Position numbers and translations under genes: made by a program. Below, piece after piece: positions 1 to 6,820 of a DNA stretch of 64,000 bases (position 1 is its first letter; each line of letters opens with the position of its first letter). Where the stretch lies: assembly GCF_002120225.1 (NCBI RefSeq), contig NZ_LAPZ01000001.1:124001-188000 (forward strand), written 5' to 3'. The DNA comes from Tenacibaculum holothuriorum. Lineage in GTDB: Bacteria > Bacteroidota > Bacteroidia > Flavobacteriales > Flavobacteriaceae. The notes beneath the pieces were generated by a model, which saw only the letters and a program-made list of their open reading frames with translations, searched no databases and was not told where the DNA came from.

Positions 1-294
1 ATTATCAACTTCAAATGCAATGTGCCCAAAACCTCTTTTATTAGGCATTATGAATTCTTGATTTTCAATATGTTCATATTGATAAATTTCAAGCGTAGGT
101 CCGTTTTCTCCATGTCCTGGAAGCAAAAGGTGAGTACCTTGTAAAGCAGCATTTTTTAAACCAGTTCCTTTTTCAAGCCATTCTCCAGATTGTTTTCTAA
201 TAGGAGGAATTACTACACAATTGAAAACTTTTATATAAAAGTCTGTTAGTTTTTTCCAATCTGTACTTACAATATTTGTGTGAGCGTACCTCAT
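1..294 (-). CDS. VOC-family (glyoxalase/bleomycin resistance fold) protein, partial
   Basis: The reading frame opens at an ATG at 294 and runs off the left edge, so only the first 98 residues are visible. The start MRYAHTNIVSTDWKKLTDFY, followed by 'FYIKVFNC', 'LEIYQYE' and 'GFGHIAFEV', matches the beta-alpha-beta-beta-beta vicinal-oxygen-chelate fold; the early His and the later Glu/His are the usual metal-ligand positions. Such proteins are cytosolic metal-dependent lyases, dioxygenases or resistance proteins, and the substrate cannot be told here. It follows the cupin gene by 11 bases on the same strand and is probably the last visible member of the MocR-divergent operon. The family call is good; function is unknown. 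Confidence 0.8.
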   Translation of the reverse strand, partial: MRYAHTNIVSTDWKKLTDFYIKVFNCVVIPPIRKQSGEWLEKGTGLKNAALQGTHLLLPGHGENGPTLEIYQYEHIENQEFIMPNKRGFGHIAFEVDN

Positions 295-305
295 TAATAT
301 ATAGA

Positions 306-680
306 TTAAATTTTATCAAGTTTAGAGACTGTTAATTCATTTTTAGTATTTCCAGTATTTAGAGTAGAAGCTGGTTCGAATAATAATATACTAACTTCTT
401 CTGGAGCATAAGGTTTATGTTGAACTCCTTTAGGAATGATGACAAATTCACCTGAATTTAATTCTAAAGTTTTACCTTCTAGTTCAATAAATAATTTACC
501 ATCTATAACGTAAAATAATTCGTCTTCTAAATCGTGTTTGTGCATCACAAATTCACCTTTAAATTTTGCTACTTTGACAAACTGATTGTTAAGCTCTCCA
601 ACAATTTTGGGTGTCCAGTATTCGTTAAAAGTACTTAGCTTAGATTGCAAATTTATTTTTTCAATTTCTCCCATTTTCAT
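306..680 (-). CDS. small cupin-domain protein
   Basis: A 124-residue single-domain cupin. Cupin motif 1 is visible as HKHDLEDELFYVIDG (about residues 47-61) with the metal-binding His-x-His and Glu, and motif 2 as PKGVQHKPYAP (about 83-93). Stand-alone cupins of this length are usually metal-binding enzymes or sugar/small-molecule sensors in the cytosol; no signal peptide is present. An ATG two codons downstream (674) is an equally good start. It lies between the DUF1272 gene (118 bases upstream) and the VOC gene and is probably co-expressed with them under the divergent MocR regulator. No specific substrate can be assigned. Confidence 0.85.
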   Translation of the reverse strand: MKMGEIEKINLQSKLSTFNEYWTPKIVGELNNQFVKVAKFKGEFVMHKHDLEDELFYVIDGKLFIELEGKTLELNSGEFVIIPKGVQHKPYAPEEVSILLFEPASTLNTGNTKNELTVSKLDKI

Positions 681-744
681 ATGTATTTATAATCTATAAA
701 TTTTCTTAGTTTCTTTGATTTGTTGTTCTTTAGTTATTTTAGGG

Positions 745-760
745 AAAAGAATATTCTTTT
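745..760. repeat. perfect 16-bp palindrome AAAAGAATATTCTTTT
   Basis: The gap between the DUF1272 and cupin genes (681-798) holds a perfect 8+8 palindrome with no loop. It could be a dimeric-regulator site or the stem of a weak terminator for the upstream genes. There is no clear T-run after it on the minus strand (CCCTAAAA follows), so I favour neither. The rest of this 118-bp gap shows only AT-rich sequence. Confidence 0.35.
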
Positions 761-798
761 AATCTTTGATTTGAAGAACTATTACTATTCTCAAAAAA

Positions 799-1089
799 TC
801 ATCTTTTTACTGGTTCTATATTTTTAAATTGATTTGAGTTGGTTTTTACCTTTTCTAAATCTTTCGGCTTAAAAATTCGTTGTGTTGATGCAGGATATTT
901 CTCAATCATTATTGAAGGTCGAATAGGGCGTTCTACAAAATTTCCTGAACAACTTGGACATACGTTTTCAAAAATTTCTAAAGCACACGATTTACAGTAA
1001 GTGCACTCAAAAGAGCAAATCATTGCTTCGGTTGAAATGTTGGGTAAATCTTTACCACAATGTTCACAATTTGGTCTAATTTCTAACAT
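799..1089 (-). CDS. DUF1272 zinc-ribbon-like protein
   Basis: From the ATG at 1089 the product is 96 residues and opens MLEIRPNCEHCGKDLP, the canonical DUF1272 beginning. Four CxxC-type pairs (CEHC, CSFECTYC, C...CPSC) follow within the first 55 residues, so it very probably binds two zincs. A longer frame reaching 1125 only adds residues overlapping the upstream gene and lacks family support. Stop and start share a base with the DinB gene (TAATG at 1087-1091), indicating translational coupling. DUF1272 has no known biochemical role; it is often found near MocR/GntR regulators and DinB or acetyltransferase genes. Confidence 0.85.
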   Translation of the reverse strand: MLEIRPNCEHCGKDLPNISTEAMICSFECTYCKSCALEIFENVCPSCSGNFVERPIRPSIMIEKYPASTQRIFKPKDLEKVKTNSNQFKNIEPVKR

Positions 1090-1607
1090 TATAAGTAGCG
1101 TTCTTTGATAATATTTATATGCCATAAACTATGACCAAGCAGTATATAGGCACAAGCTCTTGCTGAAATATTGGTATTACTTGCAATTCCCATATTTGAT
1201 AAATGTTTCTGCGGAATACTCGCAATTACATTCAAAGAGTATTTACGAGTGATCGAAAATTCAGTTAATAACTCTTCTAAAGACTTACTATTTGCTTCTG
1301 AAGGCTCTATATAATCGTTTTGTTCAAATCCCATTAAAGGAGATTGATCGTTTCTTGCAATTCTAAAGAAACGGTATATAAAAATACGCTCTGTGTCAAT
1401 TAAGTGTTGTAAGATTTCTTTAATTGTCCATTTTCCTTCAGCATAACTAAAAAGTAATTTGTCTTTTGAGATTGAAGAGAAAAAGTCAATCACAAATTTT
1501 TCATCGTTTTCGAATCCAGAAACCAATTCTGTTGAACTCTCAACTAAATCAATATAATTGGCGTAGTACTCGTTGTATTCGTTTGATTGTAGGTTTTTTT
1601 TTATCAT
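1089..1607 (-). CDS. DinB-family (DinB_2/YfiT-like) putative metalloenzyme
   Basis: A 172-residue protein from the ATG at 1607. The four-helix DinB fold is signalled by 'WTIKEILQHLIDTERIFIYR' with its metal-ligand His, and the C-terminal 'LGHSLWHINIIKERYL' with two His residues spaced HxxxH, giving the usual three-His site. Members are metal-dependent thiol-S-transferases or damage-inducible proteins of unclear substrate. It is first in the leftward set DinB-DUF1272-cupin-VOC. Its probable -7 box (TATTTTTG on the minus strand, 1626-1633) sits next to a TGGAC...GTCCA inverted repeat that could be the MocR operator. The frame extends 7 codons upstream, but that would start inside the likely leader. 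Confidence 0.85.
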   Translation of the reverse strand: MIKKNLQSNEYNEYYANYIDLVESSTELVSGFENDEKFVIDFFSSISKDKLLFSYAEGKWTIKEILQHLIDTERIFIYRFFRIARNDQSPLMGFEQNDYIEPSEANSKSLEELLTEFSITRKYSLNVIASIPQKHLSNMGIASNTNISARACAYILLGHSLWHINIIKERYL

Positions 1608-1625
1608 GTTGTTACATTTATATCT

Positions 1626-1687
1626 CAAAAATAGTATTTTTATGGACTATATTTTTCGTCCAGAATCAAAATAATCAGTAGTCCAGA
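1626..1687. promoter_or_regulatory. divergent control region with GTCCA repeats, probable MocR operator
   Basis: The 79-bp gap between the DinB gene and the MocR gene holds TGGAC (1643-1647) and GTCCA (1658-1662) as an inverted repeat with a 10-bp spacer, plus a direct copy GTCCAGA at 1681-1687 exactly 23 bp from the first GTCCAGA (1658-1664). A minus-strand TATTTTTG -7 box lies at 1626-1633. MocR regulators typically bind repeated half-sites between divergent genes, so these repeats are the best operator candidate. The third copy abuts the regulator's own ATG and would fit autorepression. Binding is inferred, not seen. Confidence 0.55.
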
Positions 1688-3165
1688 TGTTTCCGTATAA
1701 AACTTCAATATATTTAGATAAATCAGTGAAAGAACCTTTGTATTTACAGTTGTCAAATCAGTTAATTTTACTGATTAGAGAAGGGCAGTTGACATCAGGA
1801 ACAAAACTCATTGGATCAAGACAATTAGCGGAGTTGTTAGGGATACATAGAAAAACCGTAGTAGCGAGTTATGAAGAATTAGCTTTACAAGGTTGGGTAG
1901 AAAGTATTCCTAAAAAAGGAACTTTTGTACATAATAATTTACCAAACTTATATCAAAAAAGAAAAGAAAGAGAGTCAGTAGTTAAAGAAAAGTCTGGTTT
2001 TTCATTTTATACGAGTTCAATTTTAAAAGCTAAAAAAGCTTTTAAAGTAGAAGAAATAATATACTTAAATGATGGAACTTCTGATACAAGATTAACTCCT
2101 TTAGATGAAATTGCACGTACTTATAGAAGAGTTGCTTCAAAGAAAAGTACTTATAAGCATTTAGATTACGGTTCTACGTATGGAAACAATGGATTGAGAG
2201 AAATCCTAGTATCTTATTTAAATTCAACTAGAGGGCTAAAAGTAGCTAAAGAAAATTTATTGATTACTCGAGGTAGTCAAATGGGAATGTGGCTTTCAGC
2301 TCAGTTATTACTCAAAGAAAAAGATGTAATTGTTGTAGGTACCACTAATTATGCTTCGGCAGATATTACTTTTAAAAACACGAAAGCAACTCTTAAAAGA
2401 GTAGGAGTAGACCAATGTGGAATACAAACTAATGAAATTGAATTGCTATGTAAAACTACTCAGATAAAAGCGGTATATGTAACTTCTCATCATCATCATC
2501 CTACAACAGTTACCTTATCGGCAGAAAGAAGAATGCATTTGCTTCAATTATCTAAAAAACATGGTTTTGCAATTATTGAAGATGATTATGATTACGATTT
2601 TAATTATAATCATGCACCGATTTTACCTTTAGCAAGTCATGATACTAGCGGAAATGTGATTTATGTTGGTTCAGTTTGTAAAACTGTGGCTCCCGTTTTT
2701 AGAATAGGGTATTTAATTGCTTCTAAAGATTTTGTAGATGAAGCAGCTAAATTGAGAGGTTATATAGATAGGCAAGGAGATGCCTTGTTAGAATTAACAT
2801 TTGCTGAATTTATAAAATCGGGAGATTTAGACAGACATATTCGAAAAGTTTTAAGAGTGTATCAACAACGAAGAGATTTGTTTTGTAAGCTACTGAAAGA
2901 AGAGCTAGGAGATTATTTTTCATTTGAAATTCCTAAAGGAGGAATGGCGATTTGGACACAACTCAACAAAAAGTATACGTGGAAACAAGTACAAGAAGAA
3001 GCTAGAAAACACAACTTAGAAGTTGGAGATTATACTCGATATGATATGGCAAAAACTAATCATAATTCTATGAGAATTGGTTTTGCTTCTTATACCGAAA
3101 ATGAAATTTATGAATTGATAAATAGATTGAAAACTACTATGAAATCTATTACAAAGAAGCTTTAA
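1687..3165 (+). CDS. MocR/PdxR-type GntR regulator with aminotransferase domain
   Basis: A 492-residue MocR protein. Residues about 17-80 form a GntR winged helix ('EPLYLQLSNQLILLIREGQL', 'GSRQLAELLGIHRKTVVASY', 'GWVESIPKKGTFV'). From about 125 onward is a fold-type I aminotransferase domain with 'EDDYDYDF' and the PLP-binding Lys332 in GSVCKTVAPVFRIGYL. Such regulators sense PLP or an amino-compound adduct and usually control the divergent gene, here the DinB-DUF1272-cupin-VOC set, through GTCCA repeats in the shared spacer. It ends 17 bases inside the 3' end of the oppositely oriented prmC. The effector is unknown; it could be a PdxR, but no pyridoxal synthesis genes are adjacent. Confidence 0.93.
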   Translation: MFPYKTSIYLDKSVKEPLYLQLSNQLILLIREGQLTSGTKLIGSRQLAELLGIHRKTVVASYEELALQGWVESIPKKGTFVHNNLPNLYQKRKERESVVKEKSGFSFYTSSILKAKKAFKVEEIIYLNDGTSDTRLTPLDEIARTYRRVASKKSTYKHLDYGSTYGNNGLREILVSYLNSTRGLKVAKENLLITRGSQMGMWLSAQLLLKEKDVIVVGTTNYASADITFKNTKATLKRVGVDQCGIQTNEIELLCKTTQIKAVYVTSHHHHPTTVTLSAERRMHLLQLSKKHGFAIIEDDYDYDFNYNHAPILPLASHDTSGNVIYVGSVCKTVAPVFRIGYLIASKDFVDEAAKLRGYIDRQGDALLELTFAEFIKSGDLDRHIRKVLRVYQQRRDLFCKLLKEELGDYFSFEIPKGGMAIWTQLNKKYTWKQVQEEARKHNLEVGDYTRYDMAKTNHNSMRIGFASYTENEIYELINRLKTTMKSITKKL

Positions 3166-4081
3166 TCATTCTATCATTGCCAAATAAATCTTTACGCAAT
3201 TCAATATTGGTGAAACCTTTTTCTTGTAACATTGTTACAGTTTCTGCTCCTAAATATTGATTGATTTCAAAAAATAATAATCCGTTTTTAGAAAGATGTT
3301 TTTTAGCTAAATCAGCTATTTTAATGTAGAATATCAATGGATTGTCATCTTCAACAAACAAAGCTAAATGAGGCTCGTTTTTTAAAACATTATTCTTAAT
3401 TTCTGCCTTCTCTAAATTACGTACATAAGGCGGATTAGAAACAATAACATCATATTTTTCGTCATTACGAGGAATGTTCGACGAAGTAATCTCTTCATTT
3501 ATATGAGATTGCTTCATTTTATTCGCAATGACGTTTAAATTATCAGCTTTTAAAATATCTTTAAAAATAAAATTGATGTTGGTTTTATTAAGTTCAGCAT
3601 TCTGTTTAGCAACTTTTAAAGCTTCATCAGAAACATCAATAGCAGAAACATTATCGTTTGGTAAATGTTGTTTTAAACTAATAGGAATACAACCAGTGCC
3701 AGTACCAATATCAAGAATATTAAATTCATCTTCTATCTCCTGTCTTCTGTCTTTTGTTTCAAACAATATCCATTCAACTAACTCTTCTGTTTCTGGTCTA
3801 GGAATTAAAGTGTTCTGATTTACTTTAAAAGGAAGCCCATAAAACTCGGTGTGCCCAATAATATATTGAATTGGCTCTTCTTTTTTTAGTCTGTCTAAAG
3901 CATTATTCAATAGTTCCTCTTTTTCAGAAGTGATTTCAAAATTAGGTTGTAACGTAAAATCAATTCGTTGTAAACCTAAATATTCTTCAATTAAATAAAA
4001 GAAAAAAGTATCTATCTCTGTTTGAGGATAGATTGAAGATAATTGTTCTTTAAAATATTCTTTAAATTGATTTAATCGCAT
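3149..4081 (-). CDS. prmC: PrmC, release factor N5-glutamine methyltransferase, with in-frame repeat insertion
   Basis: Methylates the GGQ glutamine of RF1/RF2 using SAM. Visible landmarks are 'TLIPRPETEELVEW' (about 91-104), SAM motif 'NILDIGTGTGCIPI' (121-134) and catalytic NPPY (216-219). I choose the ATG at 4081 (310 aa, near family length). A longer frame to 4150 overlaps the upstream GNAT gene and adds repeat-derived residues. Residues about 183-208, just before NPPY, are translated from a 74-bp palindromic element and have no counterpart in ordinary PrmC. Residues 107-119 are also encoded by a GACA-type simple repeat. All catalytic motifs remain in frame, so the gene is probably functional. 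Confidence 0.92.
   Translation of the reverse strand: MRLNQFKEYFKEQLSSIYPQTEIDTFFFYLIEEYLGLQRIDFTLQPNFEITSEKEELLNNALDRLKKEEPIQYIIGHTEFYGLPFKVNQNTLIPRPETEELVEWILFETKDRRQEIEDEFNILDIGTGTGCIPISLKQHLPNDNVSAIDVSDEALKVAKQNAELNKTNINFIFKDILKADNLNVIANKMKQSHINEEITSSNIPRNDEKYDVIVSNPPYVRNLEKAEIKNNVLKNEPHLALFVEDDNPLIFYIKIADLAKKHLSKNGLLFFEINQYLGAETVTMLQEKGFTNIELRKDLFGNDRMIKASL
3460..3533. repeat. REP-like palindromic element inserted in frame within prmC
   Basis: The left arm begins CGTCATTACGAGGAATG (3460 on) and ends GAAGTAATCTC (3483-3493). The right arm begins GAGATTGCTTC (3505-3515) and ends TTCGCAATGACG (3522-3533). The arm ends pair as CGTCATTrCGA with TCGCAATGACG, and GAAGyAATCTC with GAGATTGCTTC, giving a 74-bp imperfect palindrome with an 11-base centre. 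It is open in the prmC frame. A 29-bp near-identical copy of the right arm lies at 45720-45748, showing it is a dispersed family. Similar palindromes starting CGTCATTGCGAGGAA are, from memory, frequent between genes of Bacteroidota. Confidence 0.8.
3731..3760. repeat. GACAGAAGACAGGAG-type simple repeat within prmC
   Basis: On the minus strand this reads as purine-rich near-repeats of AAGACA/GACAGG and encodes the hydrophilic stretch TKDRRQEIED between the N-terminal domain and the SAM-binding domain of PrmC. A second run of the same character lies immediately upstream of the chosen prmC start (4082-4127). The pair suggests slippage-prone or mobile simple sequence tolerated at a domain boundary. 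Confidence 0.45.
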
Positions 4082-4127
4082 AGTCCTTGTGTCTTGAATC
4101 TTGGTTCTTTTGTCTCTAGTCTTAACT
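4082..4127. repeat. AGAC-rich simple repeat upstream of prmC
   Basis: The minus strand contains AAGACTAGAGACAAAAG and then CAAGACACAAGGAC, imperfect repeats of (A)AGACA. It fills most of the 47-base gap between the GNAT stop and the prmC ATG at 4081. It is open in frame and is what creates the artificial 23-residue N-terminal extension of the longest prmC frame. Confidence 0.45.
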
Positions 4128-4128
4128 T

Positions 4129-4620
4129 CTATAAATTTTTCAACATCCAAACATTACAAGAATAATGTCCAGTATTTCCCATAGGCTTATCAAGATTTAC
4201 AAAACCATTCTTTTTATACAAAGCTCTTGCAGCTTCCATATACGGCATAGTTTCTAAATAACATTGTTCAAAACCATCTTCTTTTGCTTTTTGCAAACAT
4301 TTTTCAATTAGCTTACTACCCAAACCTTTTCCTCTTGCAATTGGTAAAAAGTACATTTTTTGAAACTCACATACATTACCTTCATAATTATCTAACTGAG
4401 AATAACCTGCTCCACCAATAATTTTATTTTTATGTTCTATGACAAAGTAAGAAGCTTTGTCTTTTTGGTAAGTTTCAAACATTTCGTCAGTAGCTTTATC
4501 TTCATAAGCTGTACCTACTTTGGGTACACCAAATTCAATTAAAACATCTCTAATTACTTTGGCAATCTGTATGTTGTCTTGAGGAGTAATTTCTCTAATA
4601 ATAAAATCAGATGTTGTCAT
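4129..4620 (-). CDS. GNAT-family N-acetyltransferase
   Basis: A 163-residue cytosolic GNAT. The acetyl-CoA pyrophosphate loop is 'PIARGKGLGSKLIEKCL' (about residues 92-108, R/QxxGxG/A). It is followed by 'CYLETMPYMEAARALYKKNGFVNL', the usual C-terminal motif B, and before it comes 'YFVIEHKNKIIGGAGYSQL'. The acceptor is unknown; the sequence is of the small-molecule/amino-acid acetyltransferase kind. It sits 47 bases upstream of prmC on the same strand and is probably co-transcribed. It is divergent from the LEA-type lipoprotein gene, with only 49 bases between starts. Confidence 0.88.
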   Translation of the reverse strand: MTTSDFIIREITPQDNIQIAKVIRDVLIEFGVPKVGTAYEDKATDEMFETYQKDKASYFVIEHKNKIIGGAGYSQLDNYEGNVCEFQKMYFLPIARGKGLGSKLIEKCLQKAKEDGFEQCYLETMPYMEAARALYKKNGFVNLDKPMGNTGHYSCNVWMLKNL

Positions 4621-4629
4621 AGGAATACG

Positions 4630-4637
4630 TACTTTTG
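4630..4637 (+). promoter_or_regulatory. putative -7 box for the LEA-type lipoprotein gene
   Basis: TACTTTTG matches the flavobacterial -7 consensus TAnnTTTG, and the ATG follows 32 bases downstream at 4670. A clear -33 TTG at the right spacing is not visible, so this is a partial promoter call. Confidence 0.45.
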
Positions 4638-4669
4638 CAGGAGCAAATTACCAAAAAACACCAACTTAC

Positions 4670-5131
4670 ATGAAAAAGTTATTGTATTTTTTTTCCATAG
4701 TATTTGTTTTGAGTTGTTCGGTTAAAGAAAAGCCGATTTTTTTAAAAATAGATGATGTAAAAATCCTATCGGCTGCTTCAGATACAGTAAAATTGTCTGT
4801 AAATGCTTTTTTTGAAAATCCGAATGATATTGGAGGAAAGATTTCTACCGATGAAATTAAAGTAATTGTAAATGGAGCAGAAGTAGCTCAGGTTTCTTCA
4901 GAAGAATTTAAAGTACCTGCAAGAAAGGAATTTACCATTCCATTAAAAGTTGTGATTCCTACCAATAATATTTTTAAGAATAATAAAAACGGACTTTTAG
5001 GAGGTTTGATAAATACATTCTTAAACAAAAGTGTTAAGGTTCAGTTTAAAGGAGATTTAAGATATAAAGTTTTAGGTTTTTCTCACGTATATCCGATTGA
5101 TAAAACTGAAGATGTAAAAATTAAGTTTTAA
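4670..5131 (+). CDS. LEA type 2-like lipoprotein
   Basis: A 153-residue predicted lipoprotein. The signal peptide MKKLLYFFSIVFVLSCS ends in a lipobox with acylated Cys16. The mature part ('LSVNAFFENPNDIGGKISTDEIKVIVNGAEVAQV...FKVPARKEFTIPLKVVIP') has the beta-sandwich pattern of LEA-2/WHy domains, including the NPN turn. Bacterial members are thought to be periplasmic or outer-membrane-anchored and have no defined role. It precedes ribD by 23 bases and may lead the rightward run ribD-HAD-EamA-YigZ-barrel. The WHy family call rests on pattern recognition only. Confidence 0.78.
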   Translation: MKKLLYFFSIVFVLSCSVKEKPIFLKIDDVKILSAASDTVKLSVNAFFENPNDIGGKISTDEIKVIVNGAEVAQVSSEEFKVPARKEFTIPLKVVIPTNNIFKNNKNGLLGGLINTFLNKSVKVQFKGDLRYKVLGFSHVYPIDKTEDVKIKF

Positions 5132-5154
5132 TTATTTACAGAGAATTTGCTTGA

Positions 5155-6216
5155 ATGAATCACGAAAAATACATACAACGTTGTTTAGAATTAGCTAAAA
5201 AGGGAATTGGAACAACACGTCCAAATCCTTCTGTGGGTGCAGTTATAGTTCATGATAATTTTATTATAGGTGAAGGATATACAAGTCCATATGGTGGGTC
5301 ACATGCAGAAGTTAACGCGATTAATTCTGTTGAAAATCAAGAATTACTGAAAGAATCTACGATTTATGTGACTTTAGAACCTTGCTCACACCACGGAAAA
5401 ACGCCTCCTTGTGCCGATTTAATTGTAAAAAAACAAATACCTAATGTAGTAATTGGCTGTGTAGATACAAACAGTTTAGTGGCAGGAAAAGGAATTGAAA
5501 GATTAAAAAAAGCTGGGTGTAGTGTTACTGTTGGGGTTTTAGAAGATGAGTGTTTTAAGCATCATAAACGATTCTTTACAGTTCAAAATAAAAAACGTCC
5601 TTACATTATACTTAAATGGGCAGAAACTAAAAATGGTTTTATAGCGCCAAAAATTAAAGATGAACAGAAGCCTGTTTGGATTTCTAATGCGTATTCTCAA
5701 CAGTTGGTTCATAAATGGAGAAGTGAAGAGCATGCTATTTTAGTCGGAACTAATACGGTTATTGTAGACAATCCGTCTTTAACGGTAAGAAGCTGGACAG
5801 GAAATAATCCAATTCGAATAGTTATTGATAGAACGTTACGCATTCCTCAAGATGTTAATGTATTTAACGACCAAGCGAAAACAATTGTTATTTGTGAGAA
5901 GAAAGGCGAATTAGAAAATAGAGAAAGGATTAGCTTTGAAGAAATAGATTTTTCTAAAAATATAGCACAACAAATTTGTGGTGTTCTGATGAAGAATAAT
6001 ATTCAATCAGTAATTATTGAAGGAGGTCAACAAACACTTCAAACTTTTATTGAAGAGAATTTATGGGATGAAGCAAGAATTTTTATTGGAGAATCTGAGT
6101 TTGAAGATGGAATTAAAGCTCCTGTTTTCTCAACTGCGCTCGAAATGATAAAAACTACAATTACTTCCGAAGAAAAAATAGAAAACGACATTTTAAGAAT
6201 ATATACAAATGATTAA
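5155..6216 (+). CDS. ribD: RibD, bifunctional riboflavin deaminase/reductase
   Basis: Catalyses two successive riboflavin steps: pyrimidine deamination and NADPH-dependent ribose reduction. The N-terminal deaminase has the zinc site H50-A-E52 and Cys77/Cys86 in PCSHHGKTPPC. The C-terminal reductase starts near residue 145 with 'KKRPYIILKWAETKNGFIAP' and has 'VGTNTVIVDNPSLTVR' and 'IIEGGQQTLQTFIE'. At 353 residues it is full length. It overlaps the HAD gene by 8 bases. No FMN riboswitch is visible upstream; the gap is only 23 bases. Confidence 0.96.
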   Translation: MNHEKYIQRCLELAKKGIGTTRPNPSVGAVIVHDNFIIGEGYTSPYGGSHAEVNAINSVENQELLKESTIYVTLEPCSHHGKTPPCADLIVKKQIPNVVIGCVDTNSLVAGKGIERLKKAGCSVTVGVLEDECFKHHKRFFTVQNKKRPYIILKWAETKNGFIAPKIKDEQKPVWISNAYSQQLVHKWRSEEHAILVGTNTVIVDNPSLTVRSWTGNNPIRIVIDRTLRIPQDVNVFNDQAKTIVICEKKGELENRERISFEEIDFSKNIAQQICGVLMKNNIQSVIIEGGQQTLQTFIEENLWDEARIFIGESEFEDGIKAPVFSTALEMIKTTITSEEKIENDILRIYTND

Positions 6217-6820
6217 AAACATCATTTTTGATTTTGGTGATGTATTCATCAATTTAGATAAGCAAGCCACCTACAAAGAACTTGCTAAACTTGAAGTTAC
6301 AGAAGTAACCGAAGAGATGATGCAACAATACTATCAGTACGAAATGGGATTGACTTCTACTGATGAATTTGTGAATTGGTTTCATCAAAAGTTCAACATT
6401 TCAAAAGAAAATTTAATCAATGCTTGGAATGCTATTTTACTAGATTTTCCAAAGCATAGATTAGCTTTTTTAAAGGAGTTAGTTGCGAGTAAAAAGTACC
6501 GATTGTTTTTGTTGAGTAATACAAATGATTTGCATATTTCTTGGATTCAAAACGACTGGGGAGCTGCCTTATATAGTGAGTTTAAAAACTGTTTTGAACA
6601 GTTTTATTTATCACATGAAATTAACATGCGTAAACCAAATACAAATATTTTTGAATTTGTTTTAAAAGAGAATAATTTACAAGCATCAGAAACTATATTC
6701 ATTGATGACACCAAAGAAAATACTGATGCAGCAGCTCAATTAGGTATTCATGTTTGGAACAACAGTTCTGAAAAAGAAGATGTAGTTGAGTTGTTGAATA
6801 GAAAAGAATTTTCAGTGTGA
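6209..6820 (+). CDS. HAD-superfamily hydrolase, YihX-like sugar-phosphate phosphatase
   Basis: A 203-residue HAD-IA hydrolase. The nucleophile Asp8 lies in 'IIFDFGDVFINLD', where the second Asp of the usual DxD is Gly, as in E. coli YihX. Motif II is 'LFLLSNTND', motif III 'MRKPNTNIFEFVL', and motif IV 'TIFIDDTKENTDAAAQLG'. The helical cap lies between residues about 15 and 85. Resemblance to YihX suggests a hexose-1-phosphate or related phosphatase, but this is inference. It overlaps ribD by 8 bases and the EamA gene by 4, so the three are almost certainly one transcript. Confidence 0.88.
   Translation: MIKNIIFDFGDVFINLDKQATYKELAKLEVTEVTEEMMQQYYQYEMGLTSTDEFVNWFHQKFNISKENLINAWNAILLDFPKHRLAFLKELVASKKYRLFLLSNTNDLHISWIQNDWGAALYSEFKNCFEQFYLSHEINMRKPNTNIFEFVLKENNLQASETIFIDDTKENTDAAAQLGIHVWNNSSEKEDVVELLNRKEFSV

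Noticed and set aside
1466-1681. 71-codon plus-strand frame opposite the DinB gene
   Set aside because: Antisense shadow of the well-supported DinB frame, with an unlikely composition and no start context.
5132-5154. FMN riboswitch before ribD
   Set aside because: The gap is only 23 bases and none of the conserved RFN-element stems are present.
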